From assembly GCA_036745415.1 (NCBI GenBank), contig DAIOGF010000005.1:1-29119 (forward strand): DNA of 29,119 bases. The letters run 5' to 3'. The notes below the pieces were generated by a model, which had not been told where the DNA came from, did not search any database, and saw nothing but the letters and a program-made list of their open reading frames with translations. The DNA is from CAILQE01 sp036745415. GTDB taxonomy: Bacteria; Patescibacteriota; Saccharimonadia; Saccharimonadales; UBA4665. Of this stretch, positions 14,684 through 22,324 are shown one piece after another. The stretch's first letter is position 1; every line of letters starts with the position of its first letter. The position numbers were made by a program, and so were the translations under genes.

Positions 14684-14703
14684 CCAAATTATTAATAATT
14701 TGG
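14684..14703. repeat. Perfect 20-base palindrome across a stop codon
   Basis: CCAAATTATT followed directly by its reverse complement AATAATTTGG. It covers the stop and last codons of the gene ending at 14692. No U-run follows on the minus strand, so it is not a standard terminator; a protein-binding site or processing signal is possible. Confidence 0.5.
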
Positions 14704-15252
14704 TAGTGCTAGAAAATTAGCAGTAGCAATAGGATGATTTCTTACCCTATTATCTTCATTTATTGCAAGACTTGTAGCTAATCTTCCAATTGAGATTAGG
14801 CCTCTTAACTTTTCTGGCACGTGAGTACTCAGTAAACTAATATGTTCCTGATCATGTTTTACAACTCCCACACTATGAACAGCTCTTTTAGAATTGTTAC
14901 CATATTTAACATCAACAACTATCCGATGGTCATCGGAATATTCATTTAATGCTCTTTTTAATCCAATTTCTGTATTTATAGTTTTTAAAACTATATCACT
15001 AAGTAAATATCCCCCTAAAGGATTGATAAGATATTCGATCATGTCTTCATGTTCTTTATTTACTTTTGTAGTGGCTAATTCACTCAAAGTTAGACTGTCA
15101 AGATAATCTACAAACTCTTTGTAGTAGGTGTAGATATGTGGTCTGTATGAATGATAAGGAGAAATTTGCTCTAATGATGCAGGAAAACAAACTGGAAGTT
15201 TTGGTCCCGCCACCCTACGCTCTACGTTGCGCCTATAACTAGAGATACTCAT
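14692..15252 (-). CDS. Hypothetical protein, 186 aa
   Basis: I do not recognise this protein. It starts M-S-I-S-S-Y-R-R-N-V-E-R-R and has a mixed composition without signal peptide, membrane helix or metal-binding cluster. The middle (about 35-105) looks helical, including Y-T-Y-Y-K-E-F-V-D-Y-L-D-S-L and H-E-D-M-I-E-Y-L. The C-terminal half alternates strands and helices (R-I-V-V-D-V-K-Y-G, H-S-V-G-V-V-K-H-D). Codon use resembles its neighbours and the frame is open for the full length, so it is probably a real gene. It is alone on the minus strand between the terminator-bearing surface gene and the divergent valS leader. No Shine-Dalgarno or convincing -10 was seen. The 3' end lies in a 20-base palindrome. 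Confidence 0.6.
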   Translation of the reverse strand: MSISSYRRNVERRVAGPKLPVCFPASLEQISPYHSYRPHIYTYYKEFVDYLDSLTLSELATTKVNKEHEDMIEYLINPLGGYLLSDIVLKTINTEIGLKRALNEYSDDHRIVVDVKYGNNSKRAVHSVGVVKHDQEHISLLSTHVPEKLRGLISIGRLATSLAINEDNRVRNHPIATANFLALPNY

Positions 15253-15342
15253 TTAGTATTTAAATAATATATTAAAAAAATTAATTAAACATAGTCTTAT
15301 TAATTTGACTGGACTGAGTAGGGTTAAATTGACCTATTTTTA

Positions 15343-15351
15343 TGATATAAT
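15343..15351 (+). promoter_or_regulatory. Extended -10 promoter of the valS T-box leader
   Basis: TGA-TATAAT, consensus extended -10. The nearby TTGACC (15329-15334) is only 11 bases away, too close for a standard -35, so the extended -10 probably carries recognition. Transcription should start near 15358. Confidence 0.7.
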
Positions 15352-15357
15352 ATCTTA

Positions 15358-15568
15358 AAACGCAATGATCTGGCTGTCACCAGTTAGCGGTAGGAAGAAA
15401 TCTTTTTTTAAGAGAGTAGAACCTAACGGAAAGTCACCGTAACCATAGACTAAAAGTCCAGCCCGGACTTATCAAGTATCGTCTTAGCGATAAGCGATAG
15501 AAAAAGGGTGGTACCACGAAGTAATTCGTCCCTTTAATCTTAATATTAAGATATGAAGGGATTTTTTT
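15358..15568 (+). ncRNA. T-box leader (tRNA-Val-sensing) of valS
   Basis: The 315 bases between 15253 and 15568 hold no gene but a T-box riboswitch. The T-box itself is clear: GGGTGGTACCACGA at 15506-15519, with T-G-G-T (15509-15512) able to pair with the ACCA end of an uncharged tRNA. Upstream, a GAAA-GTC-ACC context gives a candidate specifier codon GUC (Val) at 15433-15435, which agrees with the downstream gene. A hairpin pairing AAGTCC with GGACTT (about 15451-15467) and another pairing TATCG with CGATA lie between. In the T-box family, uncharged tRNA stabilises an antiterminator and lets the synthetase be made. The stem I boundaries and specifier are my reading; the T-box is near certain. 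Confidence 0.92.
15529..15568 (+). terminator. T-box terminator that also contains the valS Shine-Dalgarno
   Basis: TCCCTT (15529-15534) pairs with AAGGGA (15556-15561), and the inner ATCTTAATATTAAGAT (15537-15552) folds on itself; seven U residues follow (15562-15568) and the valS ATG is the next base. The ribosome site GAAGGG (15555-15560), eight bases from the ATG, is the 3' arm of this stem. Confidence 0.85.
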
Positions 15569-17911
15569 ATGGAAAAATATAATTTCAAAAACATAGAAAC
15601 CAAGGCAAGAGAGCTTTGGGAGAAAAACGAGATATTCAAATTCGATGAGACAAGCGACAAGCCTTTATATGTAGTCGACACTCCTCCTCCTTATGTTTCT
15701 GCAGATCACCTTCACGCCGGACACATCATGTCTTATGCTCAAGCTGAATTCATCGTTAGATTCAAAAGAATGAATGGATTTAATGTTTACTATCCAATGG
15801 GATTTGACGACAATGGACTTCCAACTGAAAGATTCGTTGAAAAGAAGTACAACCTAAATAAAGATAAGATCACCAGAAGCGAATTCATTGAATTATGTCT
15901 AAAAGAAACAGAAATTGGAGCTAAAACATATAAAGATTTATGGAATGCTTTAGGTATAAGCGTAGACTGGACCAAAACATATAGCACCATAGATAAAAAT
16001 GCTCAGAAAGTTTCCCAGAAATCTCTAATTGATCTTCACCGTAAAAAAGCCTTATACAGAAAAAGTGAACCAATTCTATGGTGTGTTAGCTGTCAAACTG
16101 CCCTAGCTCAAGCAGACCTTGAAGACGAGGAAATGGACGGTAAACTTAATTACATTAACTTCAATGTTGGTAAAGAAAAATTAACAATAGCAACCACAAG
16201 GCCGGAACTACTTCCTGCTTGTGTGGCGCTATATGTAAATCCATCGGATTCAAGATATTCTAAATTCATCGGACAAAAAGCTGAAGTTCCACTATTTAAT
16301 TACGGCGTAGAAATAAGAACCAGCGAAAAAGTAGATCCAGAATATGGAACTGGACTAATGATGGTTTGTACCTGGGGAGATCAAGAAGACGTAGAAAAAT
16401 GGAAAGAAGATAAACTCGAAGAAAGAGATTTGTTTACAGAAAACGGCAGACTTAGCGAACTTGCTGGAGAATTCAAAGGACTTAAAATTCTACAAGCCAG
16501 AGAAGCAATCATCTCAAAACTAGATGAAGGAGGCTTTTTAATTAAGCAAGAACCAGTACATCGAGCAGTGAGCGTACATGAAAGATGTTCTACTCCAGTA
16601 GAATTTATTAAATCTAAGCAATGGTTTATTAAAGTTGCTGATCTTAAAGATACTTGGATTAAACAAGGCAAGAAACTTAGCTGGTATCCAATTGAAAGAT
16701 TTAAGGATTATGATATATGGATAAATAATCTTAAATGGGATTGGTGTGTTTCTAGGCAAAGATTCTATGGAGTCCCACTTCCTATTTGGAACTGTGAAGA
16801 TTGTGAAGAATCTGTATTTGCTCAAGAAAATGACCTACCAGTAAACCCACTGGAAGATAAACCTCCGGTAGATAAATGTCCAAATTGTGGAAGCAGTAAT
16901 CTAAAAGGCGAAGAAGATGTTATGGATACATGGGCAACTTCTTCAACAACTCCAGAAATTATTAAAGAATTAATTTCAGGACCTCTTAAAGAAAAAGTAT
17001 ACCCAGCGAACCTAAGACCAAATGCATTTGAAATTATTCGTACATGGGACTTTTACTCAATAGTTAAAGCTCATTACAATAATGATTCGATTCCATTCAA
17101 GGACGTTATGATTTCAGGTCATGGACTAGATTCTAAAGGTCATAAATTCTCGAAAAGACTTGGAAACTACAAGCCAGCTAGTGAATTAGTAAACAACTTC
17201 GGAGCTGATGCAATTAGATATTGGGCAACGGGCGCACTTCTTGGACAAAACCTTAAATTCTCTGACGCAGAAGTGAATATGGGAAATAAGACAGCTATGA
17301 AAATATATAACGTAGCTAACCTTCTAGATTTCTATAAGATTACATCGACCCCAAAAATTAAACATGAAGATTTAGAATATGCAGATATTTGGATTTTAGA
17401 TAATTTGAACAAGTTAATATTTAATTCAACAGAAGCATTCAATAACTACTCTTATGCGAAAGCTAGGAGTCTAACTGATGATTTCTTCTGGAATAAATTT
17501 ACTGATCTATATTTAGAGATGATAAAATACAGATTAAATGGTGAGGATGAAATAAGTAAGAAGACCGCCGAGTGGACACTTCGAACTGTAACTCTTAATC
17601 TTCTTAAACTTTACGCCCCAATGTTGCCTTACATTACTGAAGAGGTTTACCAATACAGCTTTAAGCATGAAAACAAGGATATAAGTATCCATGTTTCTTC
17701 ATGGCCTGAGGAAATGAAAGTTCAAAATACTAAAGATATTTCAGATTTCGACACTGCAATTGAAGCTATTAATGAAATCAGAAAATATAAGAGTGAGAAT
17801 AATATATCTCTTGGAAAAGAACTTGATGAGTTCAAATTAACTACGAAAATTGATAGAGATAAATACTCGGATTTCGTTAAAGGTGCAATCAAAGTAAAAA
17901 ACTTAATTTAA
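15569..17911 (+). CDS. valS: Valyl-tRNA synthetase, short archaeal-like form
   Basis: Class I aminoacyl-tRNA synthetase of 780 residues. Signatures: H-A-G-H at 49-52 (HIGH motif), P-M-G-F-D-D-N-G-L-P-T-E-R near 73-85 (typical of ValRS), the editing-domain segment T-T-R-P-E-L-L-P-A near 210, a zinc-ribbon pair C-E-D-C and C-P-N-C-G near 409-440, K-F-S-K-R near 526 (KMSKS motif), and an anticodon-binding helical domain from about 600. Typical bacterial ValRS is about 880-950 residues with a C-terminal coiled coil; that arm is missing here. The F-D-D-N-G-L-P-T-E-R type is shared by archaeal and a few bacterial enzymes, so transfer in an ancestor is plausible. It makes Val-tRNA(Val) and edits Thr-tRNA(Val). 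The T-box leader with a GUC specifier independently supports valine. Start fixed by GAAGGG. Confidence 0.95.
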   Translation: MEKYNFKNIETKARELWEKNEIFKFDETSDKPLYVVDTPPPYVSADHLHAGHIMSYAQAEFIVRFKRMNGFNVYYPMGFDDNGLPTERFVEKKYNLNKDKITRSEFIELCLKETEIGAKTYKDLWNALGISVDWTKTYSTIDKNAQKVSQKSLIDLHRKKALYRKSEPILWCVSCQTALAQADLEDEEMDGKLNYINFNVGKEKLTIATTRPELLPACVALYVNPSDSRYSKFIGQKAEVPLFNYGVEIRTSEKVDPEYGTGLMMVCTWGDQEDVEKWKEDKLEERDLFTENGRLSELAGEFKGLKILQAREAIISKLDEGGFLIKQEPVHRAVSVHERCSTPVEFIKSKQWFIKVADLKDTWIKQGKKLSWYPIERFKDYDIWINNLKWDWCVSRQRFYGVPLPIWNCEDCEESVFAQENDLPVNPLEDKPPVDKCPNCGSSNLKGEEDVMDTWATSSTTPEIIKELISGPLKEKVYPANLRPNAFEIIRTWDFYSIVKAHYNNDSIPFKDVMISGHGLDSKGHKFSKRLGNYKPASELVNNFGADAIRYWATGALLGQNLKFSDAEVNMGNKTAMKIYNVANLLDFYKITSTPKIKHEDLEYADIWILDNLNKLIFNSTEAFNNYSYAKARSLTDDFFWNKFTDLYLEMIKYRLNGEDEISKKTAEWTLRTVTLNLLKLYAPMLPYITEEVYQYSFKHENKDISIHVSSWPEEMKVQNTKDISDFDTAIEAINEIRKYKSENNISLGKELDEFKLTTKIDRDKYSDFVKGAIKVKNLI

Positions 17912-17933
17912 GATATTAAACGCTTAAGTTTAT

Positions 17934-17942
17934 TGCTAAAAT
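17934..17942 (+). promoter_or_regulatory. Extended -10 promoter, leaderless-type, of the G1 peptidase gene
   Basis: TGC-TAAAAT followed by seven bases (ATATTAA) and the ATG at 17950. Confidence 0.58.
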
Positions 17943-17949
17943 ATATTAA

Positions 17950-19002
17950 ATGGATTCAAATATCCCACATTTAAAGAGTGCCATAAAAGTAAGAAAACAC
18001 CATTACTTTGTATTTCCTATATTTGTTTTTGTTTTAATTAATATCTTCTTAGTTAAAGAACTATTTCCTAAAAATACAGTCATAAAAACAAATAATACCA
18101 CTTCAGTTAAAACCGTTGTCTATACAAAAATAGATAACTCTAAACTTCCTGCTTCTATAAACCCTCCATCTCAAATAATAATTAACCCTACCCCAACAAG
18201 ACCAGTTGTGCCAACTACAGGTGTTATACCCACGCCAACCGCCCCAACCCCCGCTCCTACGCCAACACCAGCTCCTCCGACTCCAGCTCCTTCAGGAGGA
18301 GGAAGTTCTAGCTATACACCAACTTACTATTATTCATCATCAAACTGGGCCGGATATATGATTCAAGATAAAACTAGTAGCATAAATACAGTAAGCGGAT
18401 CATGGAAAGTGCCGTCAGTTACTGGAACGGTAAGTCCTAGCTGTAATCCTAATTTAACAAATTGCTATTCTGTTGATGCGGCTTGGATTGGAATTGGAGG
18501 AGTTAATTCTAATAGCCTCATTCAGACAGGAACTATAGATAGTATTGATCAAAACGGTAATAAATATTATTTTGCATTCTATGAACTACTGCCCGATTAC
18601 GCCACTCAAATTCCAGCACTAAGTGTTGGCCCCGGAGACACTATATCTGCCAGCATCAAACAATTATCTTTAGGAAGTTGGACAATTTCTATATCTGATT
18701 TAACAACAGGTCAAAATTATTTTACTTCAGTATCTTATGGAGCCAACGATTCAACATTAAACAGCTCCGCTGAATGGATCGAGGAAGACCCGATGCAAGC
18801 CGATGGAACTCTATTCCCATTCAATAAATTCTCTGCAGTATATTTCACTAATTGCAATGCTACAATGGCTGGAAATAAAAGTAATTTAAGTGTTCTAAAA
18901 CCAGATGGAATTATATTAACTATTAAAAAAACTCAAGCAAGAGTGACTACATTAAGCGCAGTTACAAATCAGACCAACTTCAATGTAGGCTACGCTCTTT
19001 AA
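17950..19002 (+). CDS. Membrane-anchored glutamic endopeptidase, G1 (eqolisin) family
   Basis: A 350-residue protein: a short cytoplasmic N-terminus, a helix at about 18-36, a Pro/Thr-rich linker (about 67-115, with P-T-P-T-A-P-T-P-A-P runs) and a beta-rich catalytic domain (about 128-350). The domain has the G1 signatures: S-S-N-W-A-G-Y (130-136), A-A-W-I-G-I-G-G (177-184), L-I-Q-T-G-T with Gln192, and S-A-E-W-I-E-E-D-P with Glu275, corresponding to the Gln/Glu catalytic pair of scytalidoglutamic peptidase. G1 peptidases are best known from fungi and act at acidic pH; bacterial and archaeal members exist. The N-terminal helix and linker would hold the protease outside the membrane like a tether. 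No pro-peptide is obvious. It overlaps the convergent HExxH gene by four bases. The family call is strong; activity and pH optimum are inferred. Confidence 0.88.
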   Translation: MDSNIPHLKSAIKVRKHHYFVFPIFVFVLINIFLVKELFPKNTVIKTNNTTSVKTVVYTKIDNSKLPASINPPSQIIINPTPTRPVVPTTGVIPTPTAPTPAPTPTPAPPTPAPSGGGSSSYTPTYYYSSSNWAGYMIQDKTSSINTVSGSWKVPSVTGTVSPSCNPNLTNCYSVDAAWIGIGGVNSNSLIQTGTIDSIDQNGNKYYFAFYELLPDYATQIPALSVGPGDTISASIKQLSLGSWTISISDLTTGQNYFTSVSYGANDSTLNSSAEWIEEDPMQADGTLFPFNKFSAVYFTNCNATMAGNKSNLSVLKPDGIILTIKKTQARVTTLSAVTNQTNFNVGYAL

Positions 19003-19982
19003 GAGCTTATTACTTTCGTATCTATAGCTTTATCTAAAGTATTTAATTCAGTGATTAAGTTATTTCTTTGATCCACTAAGCTATTATATTGACTAATTAA
19101 ACTATTCGTTGAGTCTCTTAGAGAATTGTACTGATTAACGAGTACATTGAAAGCTGGGATTTTAGAATTGTACTGACTTATACTTGTTTGCTTCAAACTA
19201 TTAAGTGAGTTCTGCTGATTTACTAAATCATTATATGAGCTAGTTAGCTTTGTCTGATTATTTGTAATTTGACTCTTTATGGTGGTGAGTTGATTTCCGA
19301 GATTATATATTTGGGCTATTTTATCATTAAACTTAGACTGATATTTATTATAGAAATTATATACAGTAATTCTATTTGAGAAATATTTTGAGTAATATTT
19401 TTCTAGATCTGGAGTAAGTATTTTAATTTCTGTTCCAAAAGTACAGCTCATCTCATCATACACACTACTTGGTTCGTATTTTTTATATAAGGCAATCTCA
19501 GCTTTTACATTTTGATCGGAAAGCTTATTGTCATAAAACCACTGAAGCTGCTTATTTAATGCATCCTTATCTTTATTCGGTAGTCTTTCGTAGACCGAAT
19601 GAAGCACCTCATGCGCTGCAGTTACTTCAAGTAGCCCTGAAAGCTCCTTATTACTTGTTTGATAAAGATATATTCCGTTTTGGCCTGTGTGATAACAACC
19701 TAGAACTATAATGTTCTTCGTCTCAGAACAATATTTCCTAAAGGAAGCAACGTCATTTAGAATTGATGGCTTATTTAAATAGAATAGCTTTCTAGTAGTA
19801 GGCGTCATAGTATCCTCATTTGCTAACTTAGCGACATCAACAGGAGCAGTGTAACCATAATTTTGGATATAATCTCTAATGTTTTGCAAATTAAGTAACC
19901 CTAATACAAATAGGGCCAAGTAGACTACACTAAATAAAGCTATATATATTTTTTTATGGTCTTTGTATGTTTCTTGTTGCAC
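18999..19982 (-). CDS. Membrane-anchored HExxH metallopeptidase-like protein with coiled-coil tail
   Basis: A 327-residue single-pass protein with the helix at about 12-31 and the bulk outside. T-A-A-H-E-V-L-H-S-V at 121-130 contains the zinc motif H124-E-V-L-H128. About fifty residues later Y-D-E-M-S-C-T-F-G-T-E (175-185) offers Glu177 as the likely third ligand, followed by L-E-K-Y-Y-S-K-Y-F-S-N-R, a pattern found in uncharacterised actinobacterial envelope proteins. Residues about 215-320 form a long coiled coil with repeated Q-Y-N-S-L units. Cys85, Cys96 and Cys180 could form disulfides. The start is GTG at 19982; a TAGAAT seven bases upstream predicts a leaderless transcript. Convergent overlap with the G1 peptidase gene. 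Proteolysis is inferred from the motif only. Confidence 0.72.
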   Translation of the reverse strand: MQQETYKDHKKIYIALFSVVYLALFVLGLLNLQNIRDYIQNYGYTAPVDVAKLANEDTMTPTTRKLFYLNKPSILNDVASFRKYCSETKNIIVLGCYHTGQNGIYLYQTSNKELSGLLEVTAAHEVLHSVYERLPNKDKDALNKQLQWFYDNKLSDQNVKAEIALYKKYEPSSVYDEMSCTFGTEIKILTPDLEKYYSKYFSNRITVYNFYNKYQSKFNDKIAQIYNLGNQLTTIKSQITNNQTKLTSSYNDLVNQQNSLNSLKQTSISQYNSKIPAFNVLVNQYNSLRDSTNSLISQYNSLVDQRNNLITELNTLDKAIDTKVISS

Positions 19983-19989
19983 TAAATAT

Positions 19990-19995
19990 ATTCTA
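19990..19995 (-). promoter_or_regulatory. -10 element, leaderless-type, of the HExxH gene
   Basis: TAGAAT on the minus strand, seven bases (ATATTTA) before the GTG at 19982. Confidence 0.42.
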
Positions 19996-20024
19996 TTAGA
20001 TTTTAAGATTTAAATAAACATAAG

Positions 20025-20033
20025 TGATAAGAT
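20025..20033 (+). promoter_or_regulatory. Extended -10 promoter, leaderless-type, of the dienelactone hydrolase gene
   Basis: TGA-TAAGAT followed by six bases (GATTGT) and the ATG at 20040. Confidence 0.52.
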
Positions 20034-20039
20034 GATTGT

Positions 20040-20777
20040 ATGCATGAATTAAATCTTGAGAACGGCGAGAAGTTTGCAATCTATGAAGCTAAACCAAATG
20101 GAAACATTAAAGGTGGAATTATATTAATTCACGAAGTATGGGGTCTACTTAATCACATTAAAGACGTAGCGGACAGATACGCTAATGAAGGCTATTTAGT
20201 TATAGCTCCTGAACTTATCTTAAATGAAGATTTTAGCGACGAAGAAATAGAGCACCTACAAGAATGTATCTTCGATCCAGAGAAAAGAAATTCAGTACAA
20301 ACAGAACTTAGAAGATTAATGGATCCAATATATACTCCTGAATTCACTGATAAAACTTTAAATAAATTAAAAGTAGTTTTTCAACACCTATGGAATAACC
20401 CAGAAGTAAGACAAAACATTGGAGTTATTGGATTCTGTTTTGAAGGAACTTATAGCTACCTCTTTCCAACAATCGAGCCAAGAATTAAATTAGCTATTCC
20501 ATACTATGGAAGATCTGCCAGCTTAACACATGAACAAATATCCAATATTCATTGTCCGATTCGAGCTTTCTATGGTGAAAATGATAAGGGCCTTGTTGAT
20601 GATTTAGACGATTTAAAAAATAAAATGAAAATTTCAGGAGTAGATTATTCCGCTATAGTCTATCCTAACTGTGCTCACGCATTTTTCAATGACACCAATT
20701 CTTACGCATACAATGAATTTGCCGCAAAAGATTCTTTTGAGAAAGTAAAAGAATACTTAAATGAATATCTTGCTTAG
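20040..20777 (+). CDS. Dienelactone hydrolase family protein
   Basis: A 245-residue alpha/beta hydrolase of the dienelactone hydrolase family. It has H-E-V-W-G-L at 31-36 (Glu32 of the family), the nucleophile elbow G-F-C-F-E-G with Cys133, Asp182 in G-E-N-D-K-G, and His213 in N-C-A-H-A-F-F-N-D, completing the Cys-Asp-His triad. Length matches the family. No signal peptide, so cytoplasmic. The family hydrolyses lactones and other esters; there is no aromatic-degradation gene nearby, so a general carboxylester or detoxification role is more likely than chlorocatechol breakdown. The elbow has Glu where G-x-C-x-G-G is typical, which may alter the oxyanion pocket. The stop lies five bases from the convergent unknown gene's stop. 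Confidence 0.9.
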   Translation: MHELNLENGEKFAIYEAKPNGNIKGGIILIHEVWGLLNHIKDVADRYANEGYLVIAPELILNEDFSDEEIEHLQECIFDPEKRNSVQTELRRLMDPIYTPEFTDKTLNKLKVVFQHLWNNPEVRQNIGVIGFCFEGTYSYLFPTIEPRIKLAIPYYGRSASLTHEQISNIHCPIRAFYGENDKGLVDDLDDLKNKMKISGVDYSAIVYPNCAHAFFNDTNSYAYNEFAAKDSFEKVKEYLNEYLA

Positions 20778-20782
20778 GGATT

Positions 20783-21760
20783 CTATTCCGCAGGTTTTTC
20801 TCTAAATCTTAATCGATAGAGATCTAATGAAACTATGTTTTTTAAGATGTATGATTCATGATATTTCAGGTCTTCATCTTGGGTGTATATCATCTCACTT
20901 CTATCATCTAGAGTCTTAACTACTTCTTCAGCAATTATTGTCATTTGCTCTAAAGTTTTAGAGCTGTAATTGTATTCTTCTGCTAATTGACTAATCTCAA
21001 AGGAATTTTCAACCAAATATCTTAATAAAGCAACATCTAATCCAGGAGTAGAAACTGCAACCTCTAAGTCTGGTTCACCATGATTTAACGGGATGATATT
21101 ATCACCAACTGATGCCATATTTAGCTGATCAACGTAATCGTTTATTTTTCTGACATTATTATTAATAAGACCAAAAATTAATTCAGGTTTAGACAAAGAA
21201 TTCTTTATAGACTCTACAATTCCCTTATCGAAATGTTCAAAGTTTCTACCTAAATAACTTCTATAGGGATTCTGTGAAAGAAAATGTAAATCTTCGGAAA
21301 TATGCGCAAATACCGATCTTAGCATAAAGTAATATGTTTCACTGAAATCTGGACCATAAAGCTCATTGATCATCTCTTGAGCTCTAGAAAAGAGAGAAAT
21401 CTGTAAAAAATTAGCCGCATTCTTGTGTGTTTCTGCATCAGGGCTAGATAGTAAATCAATACTCTTAGTAAATGCCTCATCAAAATAATCTATATGCTTA
21501 ACCTTATTGTCAGGCCTAAATATCTTACTAAAATTTAATTGTCTAAGCAGCAAGCTTCTTTCATCTGCAATTTCTATAGCAAATTTCAATGCACCATTAT
21601 ATTCAGGAGTTTCACTTATTTCTTTTAAGTATTCTGGATTTAAAACTCTTTGATTTATTAGTCTTCCTACATCATAACAATGATCTGCGTAATAAGTAGA
21701 GGTAGGATCAATAAGTGATGGTAGTCTAATTTCTTGTTTTGAAAATTCGAAATTAGTCAT
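20783..21760 (-). CDS. Hypothetical helical protein cotranscribed with the WhiB-like gene
   Basis: Unrecognised 325-residue protein, mainly acidic and helix-rich, with no signal peptide, membrane helix, Walker motif or cysteine cluster (the sequence has a single Cys near residue 28). Residues about 250-270 (F-E-I-S-Q-L-A-E-E-Y-N-Y-S-S-K-T-L) resemble a helix-turn-helix but too weakly to call. It starts five bases after the stop of the WhiB-like gene with no clear Shine-Dalgarno of its own, so it is almost certainly translated from the same message. That context makes it a candidate partner or effector of the WhiB-like protein. Its stop faces the dienelactone hydrolase stop across five bases. 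Confidence 0.72.
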   Translation of the reverse strand: MTNFEFSKQEIRLPSLIDPTSTYYADHCYDVGRLINQRVLNPEYLKEISETPEYNGALKFAIEIADERSLLLRQLNFSKIFRPDNKVKHIDYFDEAFTKSIDLLSSPDAETHKNAANFLQISLFSRAQEMINELYGPDFSETYYFMLRSVFAHISEDLHFLSQNPYRSYLGRNFEHFDKGIVESIKNSLSKPELIFGLINNNVRKINDYVDQLNMASVGDNIIPLNHGEPDLEVAVSTPGLDVALLRYLVENSFEISQLAEEYNYSSKTLEQMTIIAEEVVKTLDDRSEMIYTQDEDLKYHESYILKNIVSLDLYRLRFREKPAE

Positions 21761-21765
21761 AATGC

Positions 21766-22209
21766 CTACTTAACTAGTATTTCACTCTGTGTTATTAAAT
21801 CTTTGATATAAAGCTCTACAAGACTTTTTCTTGCGACACGTTTTTGTGCTTCGGTAATTGATGTAGTACGACTAGCTTTTGGTGGAACGTACATTCTAAG
21901 TCTCTGAGCAGTTGTCTTTCCACCTATAATTACTCCGATATCTCCATGAACTATAGAGCTCTGAAGACAAGCATCTCTTACTGGACATTCACGACACATA
22001 TTTAAAGCTTCTTTTTTTCTGCTGTTTAGATCAGTTTCATTTGCTCTTACATCTTCAAAAGGTCCTTCATAAAAAATGACAGGGTCAATGTCTGGTGCAG
22101 CACATTTAGCATTTTCATGAATTTCAAGATCTATATAGCTAAGAATTGCAGGAAAATTCTTAGGGTCCTGTGGATTCTCAAACATTTCAAATCTATAATT
22201 TTTTCTCAA
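21766..22209 (-). CDS. WhiB-like Fe-S transcription factor
   Basis: A 147-residue protein with the four-cysteine pattern of WhiB regulators: Cys36, then C72-R-E-C75-P-V-R-D-A-C81, i.e. C-x35-C-x2-C-x5-C. It is followed by G-V-I-I-G-G (92-97), the counterpart of the G-V-W-G-G turn, and K-T-T-A-Q-R-L-R plus a basic region (P-P-K-A-S-R, K-R-V-A-R-K) for DNA or sigma-factor contact. WhiB proteins bind a [4Fe-4S] cluster, sense O2, NO or redox state, and bind the primary sigma factor. The gap between the first two cysteines is longer than usual, and the turn has one extra residue with no Trp. The start is TTG at 22209: GGAG (22219-22216) is six bases upstream, whereas the next ATG lies eight codons in. 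The family is otherwise known from Actinobacteria and their phages. Confidence 0.85.
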   Translation of the reverse strand: MRKNYRFEMFENPQDPKNFPAILSYIDLEIHENAKCAAPDIDPVIFYEGPFEDVRANETDLNSRKKEALNMCRECPVRDACLQSSIVHGDIGVIIGGKTTAQRLRMYVPPKASRTTSITEAQKRVARKSLVELYIKDLITQSEILVK

Positions 22210-22215
22210 TTTTTA

Positions 22216-22257
22216 CTCCGTGATAAAAGTTGCTAATTTAGGATACATACTATAACA
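22216..22257 (-). promoter_or_regulatory. Promoter and Shine-Dalgarno of the WhiB-like operon
   Basis: Extended -10 TGT-TATAGT at 22257-22249 and GGAG at 22219-22216 on the minus strand, six bases before the TTG start. The leader is about 35 bases. Confidence 0.5.
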
Positions 22258-22298
22258 GAATGAGGTCAAATAAGCAATATCTGTATTAATTTATGCTC

Positions 22299-22317
22299 TT
22301 AAGATAAAATTAAGATA
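22299..22317 (+). repeat. Direct repeat, 11-base period, between the WhiB-like and flavin reductase genes
   Basis: TTAAGATA at 22299-22306 and again at 22310-22317, separated by AAA, so the copies are about one helical turn apart. They lie just upstream of the TAAAAT of the flavin reductase gene. Confidence 0.45.
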
Positions 22318-22324
22318 TCAAAAG

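Noticed and set aside
15484..15681. Minus-strand open frame over the T-box terminator and valS start
   Set aside because: It is antisense to the T-box and the first valS codons; no homology and no ribosome site.
16381..16825. Two overlapping minus-strand open frames inside valS
   Set aside because: Both are antisense to a conserved synthetase region and have no family features.
19469..19711. 80-codon plus-strand open frame
   Set aside because: It is antisense to the HExxH-containing part of the metallopeptidase-like gene; composition typical of a shadow.
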